Source: Calonectria ilicicola (taxonomy: Eukaryota > Ascomycota > Sordariomycetes > Hypocreales > Nectriaceae). Taken from it: 64,000 nucleotides of DNA. Below, in pieces: positions 1 to 11,290 of this stretch. The stretch's first letter is position 1; each line of letters opens with the position of its first letter. The translations under genes were made by a program, and so were the position numbers. Where the stretch lies: positions 930,001-994,000 of the forward strand of contig CP085831.1 in the NCBI GenBank assembly GCA_020809705.1, in the 5' to 3' direction. The notes under the pieces were generated by a model. It ran no database searches. It was not told the origin of the DNA and was given only the letters and a program-made list of their open reading frames with translations.

Positions 1-132
1 AAAAGAAAGAGGCTATCTAAGAATAATGATTTTTTTAAGACTTTCTTTTATCTTCTCCTGACTCTCCTTGATTGGTTCATCTTTACTTTTTTGTTCTTGT
101 CACGACACTTTAGGGTAGCATCAAATGGAAGC

Positions 133-166
133 GATCAAAAAGCGACGTCGCTATGAACGCTTGGCC

Positions 167-201
<35 letters not shown>

Positions 202-290
202 GCACCTCTAGGCTCAAATGTCGAGGGACTAAAGGATCGATAGGCCACGCTTTCATGGTTTGTATTCACACTGAAAATCAAAATCAAGGG
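133..290 (-). pseudogene. Stray fragment of the large-subunit (28S) rRNA gene
   Basis: Read on the minus strand, this stretch matches the conserved 28S segment that runs from CCCTTGATTTTGATTTTCAG through TACCACAGGGATAACTGGC to GCGACGTCGCTTTTTGATC, part of the peptidyl-transferase region. The match stops abruptly at both ends. After TTTTTGATC the expected CTTCGATGTCGGC is absent, and before CCCTTG the expected upstream rRNA is absent. An ordinary protein gene starts 1.4 kb away, so this is not an rDNA array. I infer a dispersed rRNA-derived fragment. A bona fide rRNA interrupted by introns on both sides is less likely but not excluded at the window edge. Confidence 0.8.
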
Positions 291-1672
291 CACCGATAAC
301 AGCGAACTTTTGTGACATGCACCGTTTTAATGACATCTGTCACATATATTGTTTTTTGACCCAGTGCCATGGAACCGTTTCAGCGTCGGGCGAGACGGTA
401 CTTCCCGTTGTTCAGGATATATTGTAATTCGCTGGTGATTCATCACCCTTAGCCACGCTACACACGGTACTGCTCCTCCAATGAGACGCTCAAACTGCCC
501 TGTATCGGATTCTGGATTATTTCAACCCTTCAGAGCCATGATGCATGAGGGGGACTAGGATCTTAGGACATGTGCGGACGAGCGCGGCAGTGTCTTCGAA
601 CATGACCATCTTTTGATCAACCTCCCCCCGAACATTATGCCCCAGTAACGTCATGGCGCGACTGGTTTAACTTCTTCACGCGCTAACAGTCATTCTGTCA
701 ATGGATTCTCTAGATTCCTGGAGAATTTTCCTGGGATCGAATCTGGAGGCTGTCCTTGCTTGGAGGATTGATAGCAGATCAACAGATGGAGTGAGATCTA
801 ACTGATGTTCAGATTAGGGTCCAACTAATTTATGTGATGTCCACTCTGTCCTATTTGGAGCATACAGACGTCAAACCATCTGATTAATGCTGGTGAATCT
901 CGGCAGATTTGTCTTGACAGCTTAGCGCATCCTCTGGTCCGACGATGTTCCAAAAAAGGGGTTGTCCAATCAGCGGACAGCATCGGGGATAGGCCTGTGG
1001 AGACACCTCAGCGCGTCTGAATTTGTCGCGTTTGTGTAGCACGGTAGTCTCTGCGGCATGTGACTGCAGTCTGATCACACCAAGCTGAAAGGGTGCTAAA
1101 AACCCTCAGTTACTTTGAAACAAGATGCATGAACGGTTCGGTTTGGAATATTGAAAATGACATCAAACCAGGCAAGAAAATGACAGTGCTGAAAGCGAGG
1201 CGATTTTTGTGTGCAATGAACACAACCTGCTCGGCTTTGGGGATCGCTCAATTACAATCACGAGCCATGAAGCACCCTCGATGTTAATTTCCAAGTCATC
1301 TCTGAGGGAACATGAAGAAATCAGAGCTCCATGCAAGCACTTTGTAGCCCTCACGCTGCCAGCGATGGAGGCTGATACTGAGGCGATGTAACGATGCAGC
1401 GTCTCATTGAACTCAGCTGGCCTCCTTTTCAGCCCAAACGTACATACGTCTGCAACACTACAGTCTTGGCTTTGGAAGCAGCTGCTGCAACTCCTGGTTT
1501 TGGGATACGACGTAATCGACCTACCTTGTCTATTTAGGCTCATTGCGATGATACAGCTGCCTAATAATCACGTGATTCAAGTAGCTCAATTCATCCGCTA
1601 GATCTGAGTGAGATCATCACGGAAGTCAGGGCCACTTCGAGCATACTTTATCACTCTGTGCCATATCTCAGA
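291..1672. other. Gene-free stretch upstream of the first HET gene
   Basis: I see no convincing coding region. Short open frames on both strands lack conserved motifs and good start context. One of 126 codons at 1163-1543 (minus) has a few cysteines but no recognisable zinc-cluster spacing. Confidence 0.5.
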
Positions 1673-3815
1673 ATGTCTCTTTGCCATGTTTGCCTCAATC
1701 TTGACCTCGCCGCCATTTCCCGATCCGGGGCTAACCGCCACTTTGGCTGTTCCACGGGCTTCCCGGGCGATAGCAACTTGTTTTTCATGACACGCCACGA
1801 TAAAGCTGTTGACATTAATGAGCTTCTCACCCCGTTTCATGATTCAATCGAATCCTTGAATAAAAGCGCTACTATCTGCGACTTGTGCAAATTGGTCCAG
1901 GAAATAATAGACCCAACCATTCAAAACATGCGCCGCGCTAGGGAGTTGGGGTTCCATTATGAAACCTCCCAATTCTCGCTCTGGGTTACTGACATTGGTG
2001 AGACGGATGGCTTCAAAGTTGTTGCTAAAGAATCACGCGATGATAATCCGGAAAATTTCGCATTTTGGCTCATGGGTGCTTTTGGGTTCTGCGTCACGAA
2101 AGGTAAGGAACTGGAAAGAAAAATAGATCCTAGCCAAAAAAGAAAATTAACAAAGCTCTTCAATAGAAAGTCCACTTGCATCACGTATTCGAACCCGTCA
2201 AATACCGGAATCCCCTCGTGTGCCATCCGTGGTTGAAAAAATACAAACCTGGATGGAAGAGTGCGAAGAGGAACACGGGCATCCAAGATTGCCTGTACCA
2301 CCGTTGCCGACCAGGGTATTGAGAATCACAGACCATGAGGAGAAAGTCTTCCTTCATATTTCCTATAAGATGCCTGGAGAGTATGTATCGCTAAGCCATT
2401 GCTGGGGTTCAACACGGCCCATGACATTGACGAGGGATAATCTCGAGACGTTGCAAAAAGGAATAAACATCTGCGAACTTCCCCAGACCTTCCAAGATGC
2501 CATATGGCTGACAAGGCAACTGGGTATATCGTATCTTTGGATTGATAGCCTCTGCATCTTGCAAGATGACCTTGACGATTGGACAACAGAAGCCGCAAAC
2601 ATGTCTGAGGTTTACCGGAATGCTACCCTTGGCATCGCGGCGACTCGGGCAGCCGCAAGCTCTGAGGGCTTTTTGGGGGACAGGAAAAAGCTTAAAAGTT
2701 TCTCTTTTCCCCTTCATACTGATGGAATCTCTCACGAAGTTTTGACCTATAATCTGCCGCTAAAGATCGCCCATTATCCCTTTGAACGTATACACATGGA
2801 AGAAGAACCTTTGACAACACGTGGCTGGGCACTTCAAGAGCGCTGTCTTTCTCGACGCACACTGCACTTTACCTCTTCTCAAATATATTTTGAATGCGAG
2901 AGAGCATTTGTAGCCGAGGATGAATCCATGAATATATGGACGATGGCCGCCAGCGACTATTTCCCGGCCCCTTCTAATAACATTGCACCCTCATTTGGTG
3001 ACCTGGACTGGGCTCGACTTGTCAATGTCTATTCAAAAAGGAAACTGACTTATGAAGACGACAAGTTACCTGCAATGGCAGGTTTGGCCGCTCTTCTTTT
3101 CTCCCGTTTGGCTAGAGAAGGCTCATATGATAGTGAAAGTGAATACTATTCAGGCATCTGGCGCCGGCACTTTATGGAGGGCATATGTTGGAGCAGGGAT
3201 TATCGAGCCCCTTTGGGGACACGCCCGCAACATTATCGAGCTCCAACATGGTCATGGGCCTCCATAGACGGAATCGTATTATATGAAAGGAATAAAGTGG
3301 ACGTTGATGAGCAATTGGCGACTCTTGAGGGCGTGGATCAAGAGCTAGAATTTGCTGAAAGTAAATTTGGCAAGGTGACGTCAGCATGGATTCATTTAAA
3401 GGCTTTCAAGTTTGAACTATTCTCAGAACCAGCGGGTTTAACGGCGTGCCTGGAAGATGAGATACATAACATCCATGTGGTATGGGACGCCGAAGAGTAC
3501 CAGGTGCCGGAGATGAAATGTCTACCTGACCAAGCCAAAGGCGAAGTAAGGCTCTTTGCCGTGCCCATTTTCTGGGAAAATAGCACAGACATGGCAGAAT
3601 TCTCGTCCACGCCATTCTTCTTGGTGCTGAAAGAGGTGGATCATAAGGTTCGCCGTCACAGAAGTATCCAAGGATATGAGAGAGTGGGAACTGGAAGTTG
3701 TTTATTGATATCGAAGAAAGTGAGGCCTCAAGACAGCGGAGAATATAAACAAAGCATTCTTAACAAGTGGATAGCAAGAAAGGATGAACGACTGGAAAGC
3801 TTTTTGATCTTATAG
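1673..3815 (+). CDS. HET-domain (heterokaryon incompatibility) protein
   Basis: Two exons, 1673-2102 and 2167-3815, encode 692 residues. The 64-nt intron has a GTAAGG donor and CAATAG acceptor and restores phase, joining VTK to ESPLASRIRTRQ. The start is the ATG at 1673 (MSLCHVCLNLDL); the open frame reaches GTG at 1658, but the MSLC opening is typical of the family. The N-terminal part carries the CxxC and CxLC motifs common in these proteins. The HET core follows: YVSLSHCWG, then LWIDSLCILQDD and the MSEVYRNATLGIAAT block. Family members trigger cell death on non-self fusion in filamentous ascomycetes; the partner of this one is unknown. It lies tail to tail with a broken P450 gene 335 bp away. 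Confidence 0.9.
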
Positions 3816-4150
3816 GGAATTTTGTTGCTTTTTTAGGTATTGGCATTGAATTTCTATCTTGGAGAGAAACATTTATTTATAGCTGATCGTTATGTTATCA
3901 AACTTGCTGCCATGGTGGCTTCCCCATTTCGTCGTTTATCTCCTTCTAATTCTGATGCCAAATCCATTGTAATTGGTGAAGAATTGACTGTTGATAGTCC
4001 AAGGCTTATCTTGGTCAAGCAATTCAGCATCGAAGTGCCTGAAGAACTGAGCGAGATATTTGTACATTTGCACGGAAGCAAGATGCTTGCCAACGCAACC
4101 GCGGCTACCCATACCAAACTAAATTCGATGCATTAGAAAGTTTTGATTTG
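3816..4150. other. Spacer between HET gene and truncated P450
   Basis: This is where the missing 3' part of the P450 should lie on the minus strand, but no heme-loop sequence is present in any frame. A 98-codon plus-strand frame from 3840 begins with TTG and has no recognisable domain. Confidence 0.5.
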
Positions 4151-5646
4151 TTAAGCTGAAAATGAACATACCGTGGCTAAAAGACTAGCCTGGTGCTTGA
4201 TCCTCTCCTCGTCGCTAGGTCCTTGGGGGATCCATCGCTCCGGGCGAAATACGTCGGCATCGGCGCCGAATACATCAACATTGCGATTTATGCTCCTGGC
4301 ACTAATGCTGCAGGTGAGGCCGGGAGGAATGTAGTGCCCGCAGATTCGCACCCCTTCATCAGGCACGGATCGAGGGAGTTGGTATGGAATTGAAGGGCAG
4401 AGCCTCAGACTCTCCCTAACAACTGCAGCGAGGTAGGGAAGTTTTTCGGCTTCCTTGAAGGTGATCTCGCGCCCTTCTTGGCTTATGCCCATTTCATAAG
4501 CACTATCAATCTCCTCAACCAGTTTCTGCTTTGCGATCAGGTTTTTAAGGAGGTCACCAAGACAAGCCAAAATACCACTCGTTGTCGTATCGGCTCCTGC
4601 TCCCAAGATATTAACTCCCTCGATCAATACATCGCTTTTCGTAACTGGAAGCCCTTGGGGGTCTTTTGCTTCAATAAATTGCTGTAGAAGATCTCGGCGC
4701 TGTCCTGGTGCAAGACCATACTCCATCCGTTCTTCCACCTTCTGCTCCATCCATTCGGCAAATTTGTCGAAAGCATTGAGGCGCTTGCCACCCAATGTTT
4801 TTGCTAGCCATTTTGAGATGGGGTTGTTGAACCAATTCATTTGAAGCGGGACATTGCCCATGTTTGACATGAGGTAAAATCCATCATGGATTGACTGGAT
4901 TACCCCATCTACATCGCGACTCTGCTCGATAAATCCGATAAGACCACCCAAAGCTAGCTTTGCGACAAGGTCAAATGTGAAGTAATTGACCATCCTGTCA
5001 ATTGATACCAATTGGCCCTCATCTGCCATCTGGCCTAGCTTCATAAAGTGAAGGTCCATAACTTCTTGAATCATGGGTTCCATTTTTAATATGGCAGTCA
5101 TGGAGTATGCGCCTGACACACGTGAGCGGATGTGGCGATGCAATTTAATATCGGTTGTTGAAAAAAAGCTGACACTCATATCAGATCTATTCCATGTGTC
5201 ATACCAGTTTGACTGAGTCGTGTTATTAGTTTGTTTCCTTATTGACCTGAAAGTGTACCGACCTTGAGAACCCGTTTTCCATGCCAATATAACTGGTTCA
5301 AGCCATGCTCGTCAACAAAGCTAACCTCATTGGGTGCAATCCGGACAACCTTTCCATACTTTTGATGAAGTTTTAGGACATCATCGTGCCAGGTACCACG
5401 GAAATATCTGTAATTACGCCATACTTGGCTGAACCTCGCTAGGTAAGGCCCTGGGACTTCTCTTAGAGGATGAAAGAAGATGTTCTGCAAAACACTCCAG
5501 AGTATCAGGGCAATTGTCGTAATGGCAATATTTCTGAGTGTCAAGGTTGACGAAAGTAGGAGCAGAAAAGTGGAGATTGATTGGCTGGCTGCAGTAGGAT
5601 AGGGAGTTGCAGCCCCCAGCTCTGAATTGGAGTGATTAGACGCCAT
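4151..5646 (-). pseudogene. Cytochrome P450, truncated before the heme-binding loop
   Basis: Exon 1 (5646-5263) and exon 2 (5212-4151) are separated by a 50-nt intron, joining HGKRVLK to SNWYDTW. They give 481 residues from ATG 5646 (MASNHSNSELG). There is an N-terminal membrane anchor (LTLRNIAITTIALILW), a proline hinge (REVPGPYLARFS), the I-helix oxygen-binding motif GAGADTTTS, the K-helix ESLR and the FRPERW motif. The reading then ends in LLATVCSFSA and a stop. The FxxGxRxCxG loop with the heme-ligand cysteine is missing, and no matching exon is found in the next 335 bp. A GTATGT donor lies exactly at the truncation point (4171), so a last exon may have been lost. Without the cysteine a functional monooxygenase is not expected. 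It resembles fungal microsomal P450s of secondary metabolism or detoxification. Confidence 0.8.
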
Positions 5647-7230
5647 TATAATAAACGGGCATTGTGTAAAATATTTTGACTTTGGCGTTGTCTGTGCTAA
5701 GAAACAAAGCAGAACTGGTGTTGAGGTGGGAGATGGGTGCAGGGGTAGATGAATCGGCTGATAGGAGGATGACGCGGAGCCCAATTATGAAAATTGAAAT
5801 GGTCAGCAATGAGCCAACACAGAAAATTGACGTCTTGCGCATTATTATATGTCTGCCTGCGGGGCTTCTGCAGGATCTTCATTGTGCATGTCCAGTCAGA
5901 CCACGTTTGTTGGTGCGTGTCTGAACATCCTTGGAGGACCCCGCAAATGTTACCATTTTGGGATTCCTAACCAGGATGAACAGTTACATTGCATTGCTGG
6001 ATAGGGGTATTTTGAGCGCTGTAGGCCTGTATTCTTTTGCGTGATTTGGAGACCAACCAGGGAGCTTACGTCCTACTTTTCTCCATCATACTGTATTGCC
6101 TAGCAAGTAGTTTCTCACAGGCGAGATCATTCAAGAAAAAGTGCTGGTATTTCATCATTAGCCTCAGCAGGTGCTAGCTGAAGAGATCAATCTTGAATCT
6201 GTAGTAAAAGCGTAACCGACACTGGGGCCGTACACCAAATGCTGGAAGGGAAATTCAATGCCGTGTTGGAGATTTATGTTCAATTCAGCCTGCCCAAGGG
6301 CTGACAAAGATTGAGCATGACAAACTGTAGATTAGCAACAAGAAAACAACCAAGAGAATATTTAAACTGGCTACGTAGAAAGGAGAGAGTAGCCACCCTG
6401 CCAAATCGCCCTTAAACCAAAGAAAGAACTAGACTAGCTCATATAGGGCTCCATATAAGCACTTCACCAGATACATTCCGCATGTATTTAGGAAATGAGT
6501 TCTAGAGAACACATTGGTTTCGTGATGAATGCTGTATTGTGGGTTTGGAGAGGACACAGTCAAAAGTCATGGATGCAAACTCCCGCCCAACAGATAGGCC
6601 TCTGATTAAGGACCTTAGATAAACACTCTGGTCAGTTTCGTGGAGTGTATTTGGTATTCTTTAAATGAGGCTCTGCCAATAGTTGGTACGCCATTCCAGA
6701 ATGGTCACAACTGCTCTCTAATTTCCGAGTGGCAACAAGTTTTCGAGGGTCGGTGGGTGCGTTTAGGGATTAATATCCTGTACGTTCTTGACGCCAATAG
6801 CTTCTACCGACGTTTTGCGGAAGCTGTAAACGGCAGCGGGAACGATATATGGACTGCGGTTACCTTTGTTTCTCTTTTTCATTGATGGAAAAGAATTAAT
6901 GCAAGCAGACTACAAGAACCAAGTACCCTAATCTTAGGATTATGGTCTTTAATAAAACCAATAGCAGGCTCAGCATAACGGTGGCAGATACAACTAACTC
7001 TGGTTGTGACTTGCCCAACCAGGCAACAATCAATAGTATATGACTGGAGAATTGAAAAGACTTCATCTGAACACGTGCAATATCCGAGTTTGTGGCTGTT
7101 CTGTTGTGGCTGTTCTGTTGGGTTTGGCCGCCGAAGATTACCCCGCACTTGATCTCCGACCATACGTCTCACCAACACCGCGAATCTCAGGAGCCTTTTC
7201 TTTACTTTGTTCGAATTAGACTCGATCAAA
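5647..7230. other. Divergent promoter region without a supported gene
   Basis: This spacer lies between the P450 (minus) and the next plus-strand gene. Short frames, for example 6640-6885 (plus), show no motifs. No repeats or RNA genes recognised. Confidence 0.5.
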
Positions 7231-8397
7231 ATGGCGTGCCTAAAAAAAGAAGCTTCCACAGGCAAGCCGAAAGCGGCTTTCCAAACAACCGGAGCTGAAC
7301 CCCAAGAACAGAGTCCATTTTTTCGACTCCTACCTCAGGAGCTTCGCAACAATATTTACTCCCAGGTCTTTTTTTCCGCAAGGCTTTTATGGGGTGCCAT
7401 TCGATCTTTTTCCTGGGATAACAGAACATTAGGTCGAACGGAAATCACCAGGATTATACCATCTCCGAATGCTTTAGCCTTGCTTCGAACGTGTCGCCGT
7501 ATGCGTTACGAGATTGGGGACACGTGGATGGGCAAGGTCTTGTTCAGCTTTGAAGACCCAGAAACCATGCTCGATAAATTGACCGTCTTACCTCCCAAAA
7601 AACTTTCCAAAATACGACATTTGCGGATCTTGGGGCATACAATGTTTCTCATCCATCCATATGATGACTACGATGTGGAATATAGCCTAGTTTCAGCCCT
7701 TGCACTTCTTTCAGGACTTCGTCTTGATACATTAACAGTGCTTGGAACGACAACTGTGGATATCAGTTACGATACTCTTAATGGTCTTATCAAAGAAAGC
7801 CGTGGGTGGAAGGAGTTACGTTATATTTGCGATTCATCGGCAGTGTTGGGGTTCGCCTATCGACCTCTTTCCGATATCCATGCCAATTGGGAGAGGTACT
7901 TGCGCAAACCTCAACCAAGCAATTGGCAAAGCATAATGGAAGCTAGAGACGGTATTCAATCGCAACCTTCAGTCCTGATTTACAAGTCCGCGGCAGCTGA
8001 CCGTCCCTGCTCGATCCTTGACCCGAAGGCTAGGATACGGTTCGAACAAACGGTACCTACTACAGACCAAGAACTAAGAGCCTTTGGTACAACAGAGGAC
8101 CCAAATCTCATGGATGATGATGAAATCGATAAACAGTTGCTGATTGTTGTAAAAAGAGGAACTAAGGTAGATTACGAGCAAAGAGAAAATTCGCCGCTCA
8201 TCAAAGATGATATCCGCCGGGAAATGCCAGGCAGGTCTTGGAAAGAGATCCGATATGAGTGTATCGATCGTAAATTCGAGAGATCTGACGATAATGCACT
8301 CGTTACTAAATATGAAGACGAAGATAAGATTAACTTTGACACCTACGATGATGTCGATAACTATTACTGGCCTAAACAACACTTCAAAAGTGACTAG
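7231..8397 (+). CDS. Uncharacterised protein with LPxExRxxIY (F-box-like/2EXR-type) motif
   Basis: A single exon of 388 residues. The start is ATG 7231 (MACLKKEAS) with the good context CAAAATGG; the open frame continues upstream only to TTG. Residues 30-45 carry SPFFRLLPQELRNNIY, followed by a block with LLRTCRRMRYEIGDTW. This arrangement is widespread in large ascomycete families of F-box-like or 2EXR/DUF7730 proteins of unknown role. The C-terminus is acidic (KYEDEDKINFDTYDD). No signal peptide or membrane segment is visible. The protein at 32146-33219 shares the same opening motif but little else. A substrate-adaptor role is possible but is only an inference. Confidence 0.75.
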   Translation: MACLKKEASTGKPKAAFQTTGAEPQEQSPFFRLLPQELRNNIYSQVFFSARLLWGAIRSFSWDNRTLGRTEITRIIPSPNALALLRTCRRMRYEIGDTWMGKVLFSFEDPETMLDKLTVLPPKKLSKIRHLRILGHTMFLIHPYDDYDVEYSLVSALALLSGLRLDTLTVLGTTTVDISYDTLNGLIKESRGWKELRYICDSSAVLGFAYRPLSDIHANWERYLRKPQPSNWQSIMEARDGIQSQPSVLIYKSAAADRPCSILDPKARIRFEQTVPTTDQELRAFGTTEDPNLMDDDEIDKQLLIVVKRGTKVDYEQRENSPLIKDDIRREMPGRSWKEIRYECIDRKFERSDDNALVTKYEDEDKINFDTYDDVDNYYWPKQHFKSD

Positions 8398-8679
8398 GTC
8401 AAAGAAATCACGGATATGCATCCATGTAGCTGCAAAGTGGCCTGCATCTTAGATAGATAGTTGTCTAAGCAAGATAAGATCAAAGATTCTAATCTGCAGC
8501 AATGAATATTACACCCATTATTCAATTCTTGCTTGAGAAAAGTGAGGCATGAGAATAATCCAAGACGGAAACATACTTAGATTGAACCGTTTTAATTGTT
8601 TCATTATCTTTTAAAATGGTATATTTTAGCTTTATAATATGTATTTATTAGTAAGAAAAAGGTAATATGAGCATGACTT

Positions 8680-10164
8680 TTACACGAGCCGAATCTCATC
8701 AGTGTCCCTAGACTCAACTGAGAAGGACCAGTGACATACAATTCCTTTCTTCGGCGTTGGGTACTGAGCAAGATCCACATTAGTTGTAGTATTGATGTCG
8801 AACTGTTCGACTCCGTTCCTAGCCTGTCCCCTTCTGATTTTGTTCCCTGAATCACTGGCGTAGGATCGAGAGATCGATGAACCCATGACTTTGGGGAACA
8901 TCCGGGCGAGCATTAAACGTGCAGTTGGCATACAAATACAGACTATGCCAACGTTAATCTCAACCATGGACCATTTAGCGGCTTCAAAATATTCCCAAGA
9001 GGGATTGGTTGAGTCTGTTCGAAATTTTAAAAGGGACTTTAGCCGCAGGATGCTGACGATAGTGAAACTATGACAAGAAATCAGCTTTCTTGTTTACTAA
9101 TTCGGACATGATTGATATACGTACAACGAGCCGACGCTAAACATCATGGCCACCCCAACTTTCTTCTTCCAATGGAGTTGCAATATTTTTAGTTGTGAGA
9201 AGGGCAGTATAAGCATCCATATGTCAGTGAAAATGCTTATTGAAGCATGTGCCCATGCGAGCGAGTTTCGATCGAGACAAGTTCCGCTGTGTTCTCCATC
9301 CCATAGAGTCCAAAAATAGCTTATTGGCCGACATTGAAGAAATGCCGCAACTGTGACAAAAATAATGCCATTCAAAGCATTGAACCCAATCGTCAACCAA
9401 ATAAGGTAACGAACTTTCTTTTCCGGGAAAATACGGAGAAAGAAGGCTAGGAGAGCAAGCTTCAATAAAGTGCCGTGAGCAAAGTACAGCACCACATTAA
9501 TAAAAAAGTACATGCCGAAGTTGTCGATTTGATAAAACTCCAAAGTCCATATGTCTTTGCCTATACCATTCTTGACTAAAAGGGAGGCACTGATAACAGT
9601 AATTGGAATGAGTAGTAATAAAGCGGCAAGCGTAAACCAATCGTCGAGACCAATATCGAGATTTGCATAAATCTTGTAAGCGAAGCGTTGTGCTACTAGA
9701 ACTCCAGATAAAATTATCAAGGCGATAGAAAGAGATTCGTAAGTAGAAGATCTATCGCGAATTGGCGCACCACAAAGAGTCATTGTGGCATTTTTTGTAG
9801 CTAGGGGGTCTATCAACCACAATAATTGGATACAGTTTGGATTGAAACTTACTGAGAGATTCTTTCGCGGTACAATTTTGCCCAACGCATTGCTCTAGAT
9901 CACTTTGGAGCGAGACAGTTGTACAAATGCACGTCTGGTTGGTTGATGAACATGGTGAGTGAGCTATTGCTGATTCAAAACACGTAACCTAAGATAGAAA
10001 AGGTCAGATCAACAATGACGAGGGAATACAAATGCGCCGAAGCGGGGCATTCAGCTTACAGCACAATTAGGTAGCCCGGTGAGCGTAGATGCAAGACTAT
10101 CTTGACTGGCCGCTATTGATAGAAATAGAAAAAAGACGAACAATGATATTCCAAACAATTGCAT
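8680..10164 (-). CDS. CFEM-domain seven-transmembrane (Pth11-like / SAT4) receptor
   Basis: Four exons, 10164-10060, 9988-9853, 9800-9125 and 9067-8680, encode 434 residues. All introns (71, 52 and 57 nt) have GT-AG ends and consistent phase. The first ATG gives a signal peptide (MQLFGISLFVFFLFLSIAA). A CFEM domain at about 34-97 has eight cysteines, with the core CFESAIAHSPC and CICTTVSLQ and the last one in TMTLCGAP. A rhodopsin-like membrane region follows, with ALIILSGVLVAQRFAYKIY, DDWFTLAALLLLIPITVIS and the family hallmark FLQCRPISYFW. The tail after about 390 is hydrophilic. Pth11 in the rice blast fungus senses surfaces at the plasma membrane, and CFEM-bearing members occur only in filamentous ascomycetes. 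The ligand is unknown. The first two exons and the part of the last exon before 8967 are invisible as long open frames. Confidence 0.88.
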
Positions 10165-11290
10165 CTTGTGGTAAGATTAGATTCATGACAGCTAAAAAAG
10201 ATTAAAGCACCATTTTCGGCTCGCTAGCTGCATACCACAACTTTTAATTTATACAGTAGATAGCGCAACATTGCGTGCCAAATCCATCAATTTGCTAGAT
10301 GCGCCACATTATCATTGTGTAACCTATACATTCGGTCCAACTTCTCTAAAATGGATTTGGTGTATTAAATCTACCCGACCAAATATTCGGAAAACCGTAT
10401 CCCGGCCAATCATGGCTCACCTCGGCACAATTTGAATCTGGAGTGAATTCAAGCGAACCCTCCCACAATACTGCATGGCTCAAATTCAGAAAAAGCCCCG
10501 TGACCCTCCGGTGTGTGTAGCATTCGCTTATGTTTTTTCAAATCTGAAGAACGCTAAGAGGGTAAGCAGGGTTGGTTCTCGAAGCCGGGTTCCGCGGATT
10601 CCTTTTTTCCCGACTAGTCTGCAACAGGACTCAAGCAAGACTCAGTCGCTACTATAACAGGTGTGACTGCGCCGCTGCACTTCAAGAGGTGTCTAACCGA
10701 AAGGTTTGGGAGAACATGGGAATCACCGCGCATCTAACCTTGCCTGGCTGACCCCTCGGACTGACCTAGCTCTTGGAGAATAGATCCGATCAACATTACG
10801 GACCACCTGAACACTAACAAGGAACCTACTTTGATTCAAGTAAGTGGGGTGAAACGTGCGAGAGAGGAAGGAGATATCGAAACGCATAAACGTGTGCGTG
10901 CGGTCTACCGTGAACCAAGACCCAGTCAAGAAGCGGCGGATAAGTTATGCTGAATTTAGTTAGGCCATCTTGAGTAATATGAGGAGCACCAAACTGTGGG
11001 GCACGCCGGATTCTCTACGGGCCTCTTCGGCTCTCTATTTTGAATTACACCTCTGGGCTGTGGTGGAATTATTTCATCAGTCATATCAGCACAATACGGT
11101 CACACTGCCCATCCATAATGATGTGGTCAAAATTTAAAGAACCTTGTTGGCTTCTAGTCTCAAAATATTGAATTAATTCGTTTATTCTAATTTGCTCTAT
11201 TTCCATGTTTTTAGTCACCGAAGCCGAACTGTCTCCCTAGTATTGTGCATAGTAAACTTGAATATTAGGATAAGCGTTGTTCATTCGAAT
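10165..11290. other. Intergenic stretch
   Basis: This is the upstream region of the receptor gene and the 3' side of the transcription factor. I find no coding signature, RNA gene or repeat. Confidence 0.5.

Noticed and set aside
1..720. rDNA array or complete 28S gene at the window edge
   Set aside because: Only 133-290 matches 28S; the sequence on both sides does not, and no 5.8S or ITS is present.
1163..1543. 126-codon minus-strand frame with several cysteines
   Set aside because: The spacing does not match Zn2Cys6 or another known motif, and there is no supporting exon or homologous pattern.
3840..4136. 98-codon plus-strand frame after the HET gene
   Set aside because: It starts at TTG, has no domain, and is not reachable by a convincing intron from the HET gene, whose stop at 3815 looks natural.
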